Of a DNA stretch of 64,000 nt, positions 33,854-45,200 are shown piece after piece. The notes beneath the pieces were generated by a model that saw nothing but the letters and a program-made list of their open reading frames with translations, did no database searches and was not told where the DNA came from. Source of the stretch: Paratinospora sagittata (taxonomy: Eukaryota; Streptophyta; Magnoliopsida; Ranunculales; Menispermaceae). The stretch lies in NCBI GenBank assembly GCA_035771175.1, contig CM069593.1, positions 17,422,908-17,486,907 of the forward strand. Direction: 5' to 3'. The position numbers and the translations under genes are program-made. Every line of letters starts with the position of its first letter. The stretch's first letter is position 1.

Positions 33854-34912
33854 TCGGGCACCGTTTGAGTTAGACGTTTGATATGACGCCGTTTCAGCCG
33901 TTAGGGTATGTCAAACGACGCCGTTAAGCCCAAATGTTAAAAAACACAAATCGATAGCAAGAGAGCGATCGGTTTATAACCAAGTTGGCTCCCCAAGATT
34001 TTTAGTTTCTTTTTGCTGCACTGCGCAACTCTTCTCGTTCTTGCTTCACGCTCTTGTTGCACCTCTCATCTTCTAGCAGAAATTAGATTCTCGTTATTGC
34101 AACTTCGTCTTAGCTCTGCAACTCTGGAACAGTTCTGATTCCTGTAAACCCTAGACGTTTTCTTCTCCATGTTGTCTAGGGTTTTAGTTACTTGAATCGA
34201 ATCGAAACTTTCTGTTGCTACGGACTTTCAGGTATGGATCTCTACGAGGAGCTCGACCTTTATTTGCGTCCCTTTATGTACAAGTTTTTCTCGAATCAGT
34301 GATGATGTTCTTGTTTAAGCTGATTTATGTTTCTGTCATTGTTGCGTTTTGGTTGGATGATTTAGTGTCTTTTTGTATGCTTAAATGTTGATGTCGATCC
34401 CGGGAGCATCTATTGATCTGTTTGATTGTCTATGCACTTAGTAGTTTTTTGCAAGAACTAAACCCCAACTTCATGTAATAAATCTATTGTTTTGGCGCTG
34501 TTCATCATTTGTATGCTACATTCCATTGTTTTTGGGGTTTTCACCCCGGGACTTATTTGCCTTTCTGTTACCTAGTGTTAGAGGGGCTATTCTCTCTCTT
34601 TTTCGTATTAGCATCATCTCTTAAACACACAGTTTATCTCTTATACGCCTTGGTTATTTTATCATTGTTTTCAATATTCCATTGGTCTTTATTTATTGAA
34701 AGGCAGGTGTTAATAACCTTGAATGGAATGTTGATTTTTTTTATGTGGTGGAGCTACGTGTTTGTCTGTGGTGAAGTTACAGGAGGTCCATATGTGGTTT
34801 GAGTGGCAGCCAACAATCTCCATGTTTTTGCTGTTAAGGACTACTAATACAAATCTACCTAGATTGACCTCTGATGCAGAGTGTTGACTGAGACCCGCTT
34901 CTTCTCGACGAA
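33854..34912 (+). promoter_or_regulatory. Promoter, 5'UTR exon and 5'UTR intron of the RING gene
   Basis: Contains repeated GACGCC(G)TT motifs (about 33885 and 33916). A donor AG/GTATGG at 34231/34232 and an acceptor GATGCAG ending at 34879 define a 648-nt 5'UTR intron. The ATG follows at 34913. The first 820 bp are duplicated at 27443-28275. Right at the donor, both copies carry ATG GAT CT(T/C) TA(T/C) (C/G)AG GAG, opening a short frame of 15 codons (copy 1) or 23 codons (copy 2). Confidence 0.65.
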
Positions 34913-37900
34913 ATGGGTTTTGATAATGAATGCATTTTGAACATTCAGTCACTTGCTGGTGAATACTTCTGTCCTGTTTGCCGCCTACTCGTCTATCCAA
35001 ATGAAGCATTACAATCACAGTGCACTCACTTGTACTGCAAACCATGCTTAACATATGTTGTAAGCACCACCCGAGCCTGCCCTTACGATGGATATCTAGT
35101 GACAGAAACGGATTCAAAGGTTCTTCTTATTCCATTCCTCATTTTAACCTTTTTACTATACCTCCAGTTGAAATCATTCATTAATTTGTTTGTTTTTCTA
35201 TTTTTTTTCCAGCCTCTGATAGAATCAAATAAAGCTCTTGCTGAAACCATAGGCAAAATTGCGGTTCATTGTCTCTATCACAGGAGTGGGTGTACATGGC
35301 AGGGTCAATTTTCAGACTGTACAACTCATTGTGTTAGTTGTCCCTTTGGCAATTCTCCTGTTGTATGCAATAGGTGTGGAACCCAAATAGTTCATCGTCA
35401 GGTGCAGGAACATGCACAGAACTGCCCAGTGAGTGCATGAAGGCATTGTTTGTATATTTTTCTCCATTTCTCTAAGGCCTATCTATTATTGTCTTTCTCA
35501 TTTGATGTTCATATTGGTTTCACAGGGAGTCCAACCTCAAGCACCACAGGCAGATGGTGCCCAGGACTCAACAGTGACTGCCACTTCTGCTGCAGCAGCT
35601 ACTACAGAACAGAATCAAACTGCTTCTCAGGCAGTGACACAGGCTTCTCAATCGCAGCCCTCTCAGGTTGCAGCAGCACCGACGTCTGGTCAAGATCAAA
35701 CTCAAGCAAGTGCGACTTCTCAACCACAAGCTGTAGCCCAGGCTGTTCCTGCTGCAGAGCAGTGGTATCAACAGCAGCAACAACAGTACCAACAATACTA
35801 CCAGCAGTATCCTGGATATGACCCTTCTCAGCAATACTATCAACAGTATGATCCTTATCAGCAGCAAACATATCAGCAATACCAGCAACATCTGCATACT
35901 CATTCCCCATATGCGGTACAAGGGCATTATCAACCTCAGGTGTATTTGCAGCCCCAGCCCCAGCCTCAGGCTCAGCCTCAACTTCAACCTCAAATGCAAG
36001 TTCAATCTTCGGCTAGACCTCAATCCCAGCCCCAACTCCAACCCCAACCCCAACTACAACCACCGCCCCAGCCCCAAGCCCAAGCTCAAGCTCAAGCCCA
36101 AGCCCAAGCCCATGCATCAGTTGCTGTACAGCCAGCTCAAGTACAGGCCCAGCTGAACCCGCAATCAGTTGCCCTGCCACATTCTCAAATGCAGCAGCAG
36201 CCTCATCCACCATCCCAAGGACAACAACATCCTCAGTTATATCCTCAAACTCAGCCTCCTGTGCATCTCCAGCCACAGCAGGTGCTGCTTCCGCCTCATC
36301 CTCAACAACGTCCTCATTTGCCAGCACATCAGCAGCCACAACCTCAGATGCATCATCCTCAACCTCATCAGCATCCTCATCCGCAACCTCAACTTCACCT
36401 GCAACCCCAGATTCAACAGCATACTCAGGCACCGATGCAACCACAGCCACAGGCACAATCCCTCCCGCAGTCCCATCCCCTTCCTCAGCCGCAACATTCG
36501 TCTTCCCATGCTGTAACAGGTCACCAGTCCTATCCGCAAACTCAACCTCAGCAACAAATTCCCCTAGGTGCCCCACAACAGCATCACATGCCTATGCATC
36601 CTCAGCAGCAGGGTATGCCACAACAACCGCTTCAGCTTCCCGGTCATGCACAGCCTTTCCCTCCACAACAGCTGCCTCAGATGCGACCACCCCAGTCTAA
36701 TGTTCCAATGCAGCAGCATCAACAGCCAGCAATGCAGCCTGTGCGTGGACAGCATCCCAACATGCCTTCTGCTCAGCAGCCGTTGCACTCCCATGCACAT
36801 GCACCAGGTCAACCTATTCATCAGCACCCCGGTTTGCATCCACCTTATCAACAACCTGCAGGACAGCAGGTCCATGGCCATGCGCAACAGACCCAGTCTT
36901 TTGCTTCTCAAACATCTGGTTTGGTTCACAGTCAGCCTCATCAAACAGGTCCCTTTGTGCCGCAGCCAACCATGCAACCACCCTTGCGCCCCCAGGGACC
37001 TCCACCTTCTTTACAGCAACATGCTCTTACCCACCCGCCATTGCAGCAGAATGTTCCTGTTTCCCATGGTTTGCAACCACCCCAATCTCAAATTGCAGGG
37101 CGGCCACTGATGCCAAATCAGGGCTTGCAGCATCAACAATTTCCTAGTGGAACTGTTGGGTCCCACTCTAAGTCAATGCAATCCGGTGCAGTTCAACCTT
37201 ATCCACCTCGGATTAATGCTCGCCCTCAGTCATCTTCTGTACAGCAGCAAAGTCATATTCATCAATCTGGAGTTTCACAATCTGGTACTGAAAATGCTGC
37301 CTTTCAGTCTGTGACAAAGACTCAGGGTTCTACCTTAAAAACTGAACTAAAAGCTGACAGATTGTCTCAGAAGCCTGAATTAAAAGAAGAAGATGGTTTG
37401 CTTGCCAGAACTTCTCAAGGAGTTTGTTTGAGTGAATTAAAAATTCCAAGGCTTGAAAGTGAGTTGAAATCTGTGGGTGTTGAGGAAAAGGCAGGCAATG
37501 CTGATGAAAATGAACCCATTTCAGATGTGAAAGAGATTTCAGAGTCTTCAAAAGTATCGGAAAAGGATCTTTCGTTGCTAGCAAAGGAAGATTTGGAAGA
37601 GCCCAAAACTAAGCTGATGGTAAAAGATGAGGCATCTGCACTTTTGGAGCCTTCAGTAGGTGGCATAGTAGCTGAGAATGAGGTCAAAGATGGAGGAAGA
37701 GAGACAGAGAACTCCCAGCAAGAAGACAAGGAGATTCAGGAAGGCACACTTAAGAAAAATGTTCCATTGCAAAAAACAGAGGTTCTTGAATTGATGCAGA
37801 AGGATGCTGAAAGGCCTCATGTGGGGTCAGATACTGGTTCTCTTCTGGATAGGAAAACTAAAAGTGTGATTCCACTAGGACCAATGCCTGGCAGTGAACG

Positions 37901-40900
37901 AAATAATATGCAGGCTGTTCCTGTGAAAAGTGATCCCTCTCAACTGCCTCCTCAAAGTCTTATTCCAAGTCAAGAGAGAATGGTACGCCAACCAGGTCAT
38001 CATGAGAGAAATACGGTCCAGTCTCAGCCTCCTCATCAGAGTGTTGGTCATATGCAGCAATATGGTCCTCCTCATATGCAAGATCGGGTAAACCAAAGGC
38101 CTCATGTACCAGATCAGATGCTGCGGCCACCAATGCCTCCAGCACATCAAATGCAAGTTCCGGGGCAGCTGCCACATCAAATGAGGCCTCAAGGGCCTAA
38201 TATGCCTGGAGGTATTCCTGTGCAAGGGCAGCCTTCACTTGCGACAGAACATTACCCGCCATCCCTTGCAAAACAGCCCCCTGGTGTTCCACCAGATGGC
38301 TTTATCGGTCCAGGTTCTTCATCATTGCTTGGTAGGGGACCAGCTCCTTTGGGTCCTCCACAGAGAGGTTTTGAATCAAACACAGTTGTTCCTCAAGGAC
38401 ATCTTAATCAGGCTCATCTGCCCCCTCCCCATGCTGCTGTCCCCAGAATTCATGGCGATCAGATGGGTAGACCTCCATTGGGTGCGCCAGTTCCTGGGGC
38501 CTTTGATTCACAAGGGGGCTTGATTGCAAGAGGACCTCCACATGGACCTGATGGTCATATTCGTCCCCCGGTGCCTGGTATGGAATCTGAAATTTTGGGT
38601 AATCAAAGGCCTGTTTATTTCGATGGTAGACAACCTGATTCACACCATCCTGGATCTGTGGAGCATGTCCCATTTGGGCAATCATCTAATATGCCTCCCA
38701 ATATTACGAAAATGAATGGGGGCCCAGGAAAGCGATTGGCTAGCGGTTTGCCAGAGCCATCAATTCCATTTGGTTCACAGGAAGATAGATTTAAGCCTTT
38801 GACAGATGACCGATTTAAACGATTGCCAGAAGAAGGATTCAATCTACTACCAGAGGATCGCTTCAAGCCTTTCCCCATTGAGCCAGGCAGGCGCATTATT
38901 GATAGGAGAGAGTTTGAAGAAGACTTGAACCAATTTCCTAGGCCGGCTCATTTAGATTCTGAAGGTGTGCCCAAGTTCGGGAACTATTTTTCAAGGCCTC
39001 TTGATAGGGAACCTCGTGGATTGGACAGCAGTGACGGTGCTCCAAGATTGTTGCCTCCCTATCAACCTGGTAGTTTGAGGCCCCTTGATCTTCGTGATGA
39101 TAACATGGGTAGAAAGGTGGATACTGCTGGGGTACGTGGAGATTTTCTAAGATCTGCTACTGAACATGGTCGACATCGTATTGATGGTTTGCTTCCTTTA
39201 AGAAGTCCTGGTAGGGAATACCCTGGCCTCCCACCCAGTAGATTTGGACGGCAAGAAGATAGTGACAGCAGACAACCACATGCTTTTGGAGAGCGATCTA
39301 AGTCTTTCAACCTTCCTTCTGAGGGCAATGCTTTTCATGAAAACAGATTTCCTATTCTGCCAAGCCACCAGCACAGGGGTGAGTTCGATGGGACTGGAAA
39401 TTTGCGAATAGGTGAGTAGATTAATCTTGTTTCTCTTCTTGCCCTTTTGCGGGGTGGTGCTTTAATTGATTCTAGTGCCCCATCTAGCTATTTACAGAGT
39501 GATGAACCTATTGTTACTCATAACTTACCTGGTTATTTGCATACAGGTGAGCTAGCTGGTATTGGTGGATTTCCCAACCGTTCAAGATTTAGTGATGCTG
39601 GTGGGATAGGAAGTATGCATTCAAATCTGCGTGTTAATGATTCATTTGGGGGAAACTTACATAGTCATGCACGTGGTGTGGAGCCAGGATTCAGCAGCAA
39701 CTTCCCTATCCATGGATATAAAAATGATGGTGGTTTTTTTAATGCAGTAAGTATCAATTAGCTTCTATTTGACTTTGCCTAGGTTATTAGCCATACACAT
39801 TTTGGAGCCTGAACGTTAGTATAGTTGTGTTTGATATGCATGGTTTTCTTAATGTATTTTATCCGTATTGGACAATCTAATTCAACCTTGAACAATATAC
39901 ACGTGGTTTGTTTTGCCTATCTGGCAGAGCTTCCTGAAATTTTCAGTTTCCATGTTTGTTTTTTTTTTTGGGAGGAAACAAAATAAAGATATATATTAAA
40001 ACTAAAAAGAGGTTATATGAAAATAGGACAAGCAAATGCAAGGGAAAGGAGCACCAGGGGTACTCAAAACCCTACCACACCCTAATCTAACTCGCCATGC
40101 TACATCAAACCAGGCCAACTTTTAAGCCACTAGGAAATAGAATAGCCATTTGCTAGATTAGAAGAAACAATCCAGCGTTTAGCTGTTAGCTTAGAAGACT
40201 CCCAGACAATTTGAACCTCCTTGAAAATGTCCGTAGACTTTCTGGACAATCTTTCTAAATGAAGAAGAGGAAAGCCCTCTTCACTGCACTGTGGGGCTTT
40301 GTACCTCCTTGGCAAAACTGTTCCCCATATCTTCCACAACCTTTTAAAGAATGCACTACCAAAGAACAAGTGATCAATTGACTATCTAGAAAACAAAGAT
40401 TGCAGCAAAGAGATAGAACATGGGACATTTAGGCACTGAAACAATCAACAGTTGTGCAATCAAATGGATTATTTGACTAATGTGGGCTGCAGATTTGTGC
40501 AGCTTGACACCTTTTAATGCCAGAAGCTAAAAACAACTATTTCTAGGATTGATACTTTGACATTGTCCACCAATCCTGAAGCTAGCTGTTCCTTCATGTT
40601 ACATTGGGATGGCAAAACAAGCTGAGCTCTCTCACAGCTGTAATACATTTTGGCATCTTTAAGTGAACTATGTAGATCATACATATAGTATGTTTTTAAC
40701 ATGCTTTTTAGGATGTGCATTGTTCTTTTTTGGTGGGTAATATTTATGTACATTTTTATTTTTGTTTATCTGGTCACAGTAACTATTCCTGTCTGTTCAT
40801 TTGGATCTTATCAGGGTGACTTGGAATCTTTTGATCTTTCGAGAAAGAGGAAACCTGGGAGCATGGGATGGTGCCGCATATGCAAAGTTGATTGTGAGAC

Positions 40901-41210
40901 AGTAGAGGGTCTTGACATGCATTCACAGACCCGGGAACACCAAAAGATGGCTATGGATATGGTTCTAAGCATTAAGAAAGGAAATGCAAAAAAACAAAAA
41001 ATGTCAGTATTTCTACCTTTGTTTATGTAATTGTTTTTCTTTTTTTGAGGGGGAGGGGGCCATTTTTTTTATTTTATTTGATTCCTTCTTGTGGTTATTA
41101 TACTAATTTATTACTTGTTTACTTTATTCTGTAGATCTTCTGATGACCGTTTATTGCATGAAGATGGTAGCAAGTCTAGGAAAGCCAATTTTGAGAGTCG
41201 TGGCAACTGA
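34913..41210 (+). CDS. Large RING/TRAF-like zinc-finger, Q/P-rich protein with C-terminal C2H2 finger
   Basis: Six coding exons: 34913-35119, 35213-35428, 35526-39411, 39547-39746, 40815-41002, 41135-41210; GT-AG and in frame, 1590 aa. The N-terminal RING uses C20, C23, C37, H39, C42, C45, C56 and D59, the C3HC3D form seen in TRAF proteins. A second Cys/His region at about 85-140 resembles a TRAF/SIAH-type zinc finger. Residues about 142-750 are extremely rich in Gln, Pro and His (PQPQ, AQAQ runs), prion-like. About 780-960 is Lys/Glu-rich, followed by Pro/Gly/His-rich sequence with DRFK-type repeats near 1230. A single C2H2 finger of the matrin/U1 spacing (C1523, C1526, H1539, H1545) sits near the C-terminus. 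RING suggests ubiquitin ligase activity; the rest suggests a nuclear RNA- or chromatin-linked role. I know no characterised function. Confidence 0.85.
39958..40400 (-). mobile_element. L1-type LINE 3' fragment (zf-RVT region) in the RING-gene intron
   Basis: Minus-strand frame at 40369-40130. Read from slightly upstream it gives DHLFFGSAFFKRLWKIWG, the typical zf-RVT block after the reverse transcriptase of plant L1 elements. A T-run at 39960-39970 is the poly(A) tail in this orientation. The element is strongly 5'-truncated and sits inside the 39747-40814 intron, antisense to the host gene. Confidence 0.7.
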
Positions 41211-41960
41211 TAAGTTTTGATAGTCTATTTGCTGCTATTGCAACCTGAACCAAATGGTCAATACTCAAGAACTTGGTTTCTTGCTGGCTGGAAGTTATGT
41301 TTTGTTTCTTCAGTAATTTGCATTGGAGGCATGTAGGTGATTCACCCTTCTAAATCTTCTGTTTGCTTTTGGGGTGGTTTATGTTAGTTCCATCATTTGT
41401 GGTTTCTGCCATGTTACATGGGTATGGTTTATTTTTGAACTAAAGTTTATAGGGGAAGGTTTCTTTTGTCTACATAGTGATTTTGTTAGTTTTTCTAATC
41501 TGCTTTACCGGTTACCCCAATCTCAAGGTCTATTTCAATGGTATCGATCTCTGTTAAAAGTGAGAATTTTTTGGGGTATATAATGTGCTAAACTTTCAGT
41601 ACCTGCTATTTAGAAGTCAAATATCCGCACATGAATGTGTAACATGTGCATATCGATGATCAGAATTTGCATTCACCTTAGTGCTAAAGTTTTGCAACTT
41701 ATGTCACCATTTGCACTCCTCACATGCATGTAATTGTTGCTGCTACTTGTAGTTACTACGTTTTCTGGATGTATGAGAGTCTCCAGTTCTGCTTTTTCCC
41801 ATTGTTGCCATGGTGTTACCCAGGACCAACTTGCCTAAGCCAGAGTAACATAGTCAATAGGGAGTTAGTTGAAATTTTTGAGAAGTTTAAGCTTGTTTCA
41901 AATTTCTTCAAAAGCTTATTGTAATTAAGACAAGTTCTAGAGGGGAATAGAGCACCTGTT
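41211..41960 (+). other. 3' flank of the RING gene
   Basis: Likely 3'UTR and following spacer. No gene was recognised. Confidence 0.45.
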
Positions 41961-41971
41961 CATTTAGTATG

Positions 41972-42290
41972 GTTGATTTCTCTATTCTTCTCAAGTCTCA
42001 ACCCTAGATCTAGAGAAGTCCTATAATTACTATAAACCAAAATTGATTTGAGTGAATAAAGACTTAGAGATGAACCAAAATAAATAAAGATTTCGAGAGT
42101 TTTGATATTTGTAATTATGATTGATTTCTCTATTCTTCTCAACCCTAAATCTAGAGAAGTCCTATAACTACTATAAACCAAAATCAATTTGAGTGAATAA
42201 AGACTTAGAGATGAACCAAAAATAAAAAATAAAATAAAATAAAATAAAATAAAATATAGACTTAAGAGAGATTTGATATTTGCAATTATG
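41972..42290. repeat. Two-copy tandem repeat, about 150-bp period, with AAAAT microsatellite
   Basis: TTGATTTCTCTATTCTTCTC recurs at 41973 and 42121, and the copies run in parallel through CTAGAGAAGTCCTATAA and AAGACTTAGAGATGAACC to TTGATATTTG. The second copy carries an expanded (AAAAT)n run at about 42226-42256. A 142-codon minus-strand frame over this block only reflects the repeat. Confidence 0.85.
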
Positions 42291-42299
42291 GTTTCTTTA

Positions 42300-45200
42300 T
42301 TTTCTTTCTTTCTTTTTTTGTTAGCACTAAGGTTTATTTTAATGCTTGGTTGGGCAAATAATTTAGTAATAGTACAACTTATATTCATATAGGTTTATTT
42401 TGATGCATTTGCATCGTAGGCTATAAAGTAATGGGTGAAAATAAGTTATCAATTATAATTGTTTCATGATAAGTGTTAGTTCATAGTGATTCTTGAATCT
42501 TGAATTCTTGTCTATGGTATCAATCTTATCATTCCTATTACTGTGTTTATATAGTTGTTTTATTAAATTAATTTGGGACTTATAGATAATTATTTTCTAA
42601 TCACCTAGACCTTGCCTTGCCTCAGTGACTTGATGACATTGTTTTTTTTTTTTTTTTCCCTCAATCCACTTAGTACAGTTTTGCCAACCTGACCTTTTTA
42701 TCTTTATATGTAGAATCTTTTCACAGCAATTGAGCTTCATTTAAATTTAGTAATTGGATGCTGGTCGTCCATTTGCAGTTTTGTACTTTGAAATCCTTGA
42801 GTAAACAATTTTGTTGTTTATTTCCTTTTCCATTTGTTTTTTAAATATTTTTGGTATTCTCACTTGCACTTCTTTTCACTGTCTTATTTTCTTTTATTAT
42901 TTTACTTTAGTACTTAGTTTTTTTTTTCCTCCTGCTTTCTGGTGATCTTCTGTTTGGTGCAATACTTGCTTTTATGATACTTGATTATAGAATCTTTCTC
43001 CAACCAACCACCCTCCCTTCCTCCTTGGAGCGAGGGGTCTTTTGGGTGTTGACATAAATCTTCTTTCCTTTTTAGCTTAGTGACTCTGACATTATTACTT
43101 TTCTGTTGTTAATTGTTATGAGGAAAATCTCTTGAGGCTTTAGTTGTAATACTTGTGCTTGCTCTTTACATTAACAAAAATCCTTCTTGACTTTGCCAGA
43201 TTGTTCTCTCTTCTTTTGTAAAAACAAATAATTGCCTTGCTTATATGTTTTTTGGTCTATTTTTCATTTAACTTCAGTCAAATCAGTTCTGGTCTTCTAT
43301 TCGACTAAATTATTATTACAGAAGATGTGTGGATATAACAAGAAGATTGCATAATTTATCTGGAGGCACTTATTTTGATAATTCTTGTATCTCTTAATAG
43401 AGCTTAACTACGCAATAGGATAATTTTATAGATATATGTATAAAATTGAAATCTAGACTAAAAGGGAAAATTATTAAGCCAAGAACTCAACGGTGGCACT
43501 TGAAAGAAGGAAAACTAAAAAGCTAATAAATGAAGCCGACTCTAAATGTAGATGAGGAACCTAACCTAATATAGGATAATATAACTTAATTTATAACAAA
43601 CGCAGAAAAAAGAGTTATCATTCCTAATTGACATGCAACGACAGGAATGGCCAGTGAAGATGTTTGGATCGACTTATCTTTATATTTAATCGTTATAGGC
43701 ATTATTTATGCTGAGTCTGCTAACTGCTGGGCTAAATCATTTTTGATAATTTATTGCTGTAACTGTAAGTATAATGTTTTCTTCATCATTATGAGCATTT
43801 GTGGTTTGTTGTGAAATGCATTGGTGAATTGCTTTTCCAACCCAAGAATGAAGCATTGTTCTTTTTAACATTATTTGTTTCACGTAATTTGGTTGTAAAC
43901 ACCTGATAATTTAGAAATTTGAAATGTTAAAATGAAAGCAAGGCTTCCAAGTTGAGGGCAACTTGAAACAAATCCACTTGAAGAAGATTGAATGCAACAA
44001 TGAGTTTGACTGAGGTCATAACACTGACATTTTGCTAATTTCGAAGCAATAACTTAAATATATCCTATTGAATATTTATATGACATAGTGTGCATAGAAA
44101 AAATGGCCTCCTTTTAAATAATTTTTAGGTGCTTGTTTTCTATATGATTTCTAGTGCTTTAGTTCAATATACAACTAACATTTTCCTCTATGCGAATGCT
44201 CCAATGATTCCCAGCAAAACCTCCTTTTCCCCTCCCCTTGTTCCCCAACTTACCCATGTTTGTTTTCAACCCATATATGCCTTTCATCGGCCACCTACAT
44301 TGCAAGCTCCTAATTGGTATTCTCCTAAGTGTGTGGACTAATATCTACATAGATTGTAATATTCTAGAAGACTTTGTTTTTGAAGATAATGTTGAAGTTC
44401 TTCGAAGGAAAAAAAAGCTTTAATATACAGAGAACACCATGATCTCCCATATACCCAGTTGAGGAACTTAGTTGCTGTCACTCTCTCAAATCTCTCCATT
44501 TAGAAATTGGGTGAGACTTTAGATTTATCTACCTTAATAGATTTCACATGTTGGATACCAACAACTTCTAGTTTAGAAAAGGCTTTGTTGAGTTGAGGTG
44601 GATACATGCCAATTCAATTTGCCACTTTTAAAATGCAGTCTGTAGATATGATTAGTGAAAACATGCGCTGCATGCTCATTTCATTAGTAAAGCTGAAAAT
44701 GAATTTGAATTTGTATTATATGAAGTAAGTATTGGCAGGAATCCGCACATGGAGAACATTATGACCATAAAAAGTTGATGTGAACTTGGATTTTCTTTGT
44801 ATAATTTGTGAAACAAAATAGACCGGATGCATAACATTTACTTGTAGTCTTCAAATAAATATTTTAATATGTTCAACACTGTTAGTGCAAGGTAGTTATT
44901 TTATGTTTCTGAAAATCTCATGAAAAGGAGTCTGTAGAATGGGATCTCCTTGTAGGTTCTGTTTGTCTTTGTAGTTGTTTCTATTGTATTAACTAGGATG
45001 TGGAATCAACCCTCACTTCTGTTTAATTAAGTAAATATAGAGTGCATGAAGTTGCAAGCTTTCAATTGATATCTGTTTCTCATATTTTCCAGTCCTATGA
45101 TGAAAATGTATTATAGATGAATTGTTTGAGTTCTCTAGGCATCTCTTAGATGAATTGTTTGAGTTCTCTAGGCATCTCGAGAGTCTGGACCGAGTTATTC

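Noticed and set aside
34509..34802. 97-codon hydrophobic frame upstream of the RING gene
   Set aside because: It lies in the 5'UTR intron, is T-rich, and is not preserved in the duplicate copy.
35568..37110. Long frames in other phases and on the minus strand across the Q/P-rich exon (up to 187 codons)
   Set aside because: They exist because CAR/CCN-rich sequence is poor in stops in every frame. Their products are low-complexity and the RING-gene frame explains the segment.
41960..42388. 142-codon minus-strand frame
   Set aside because: It runs through a tandem repeat and gives a repetitive, Leu/Ser-rich peptide without recognisable domains.
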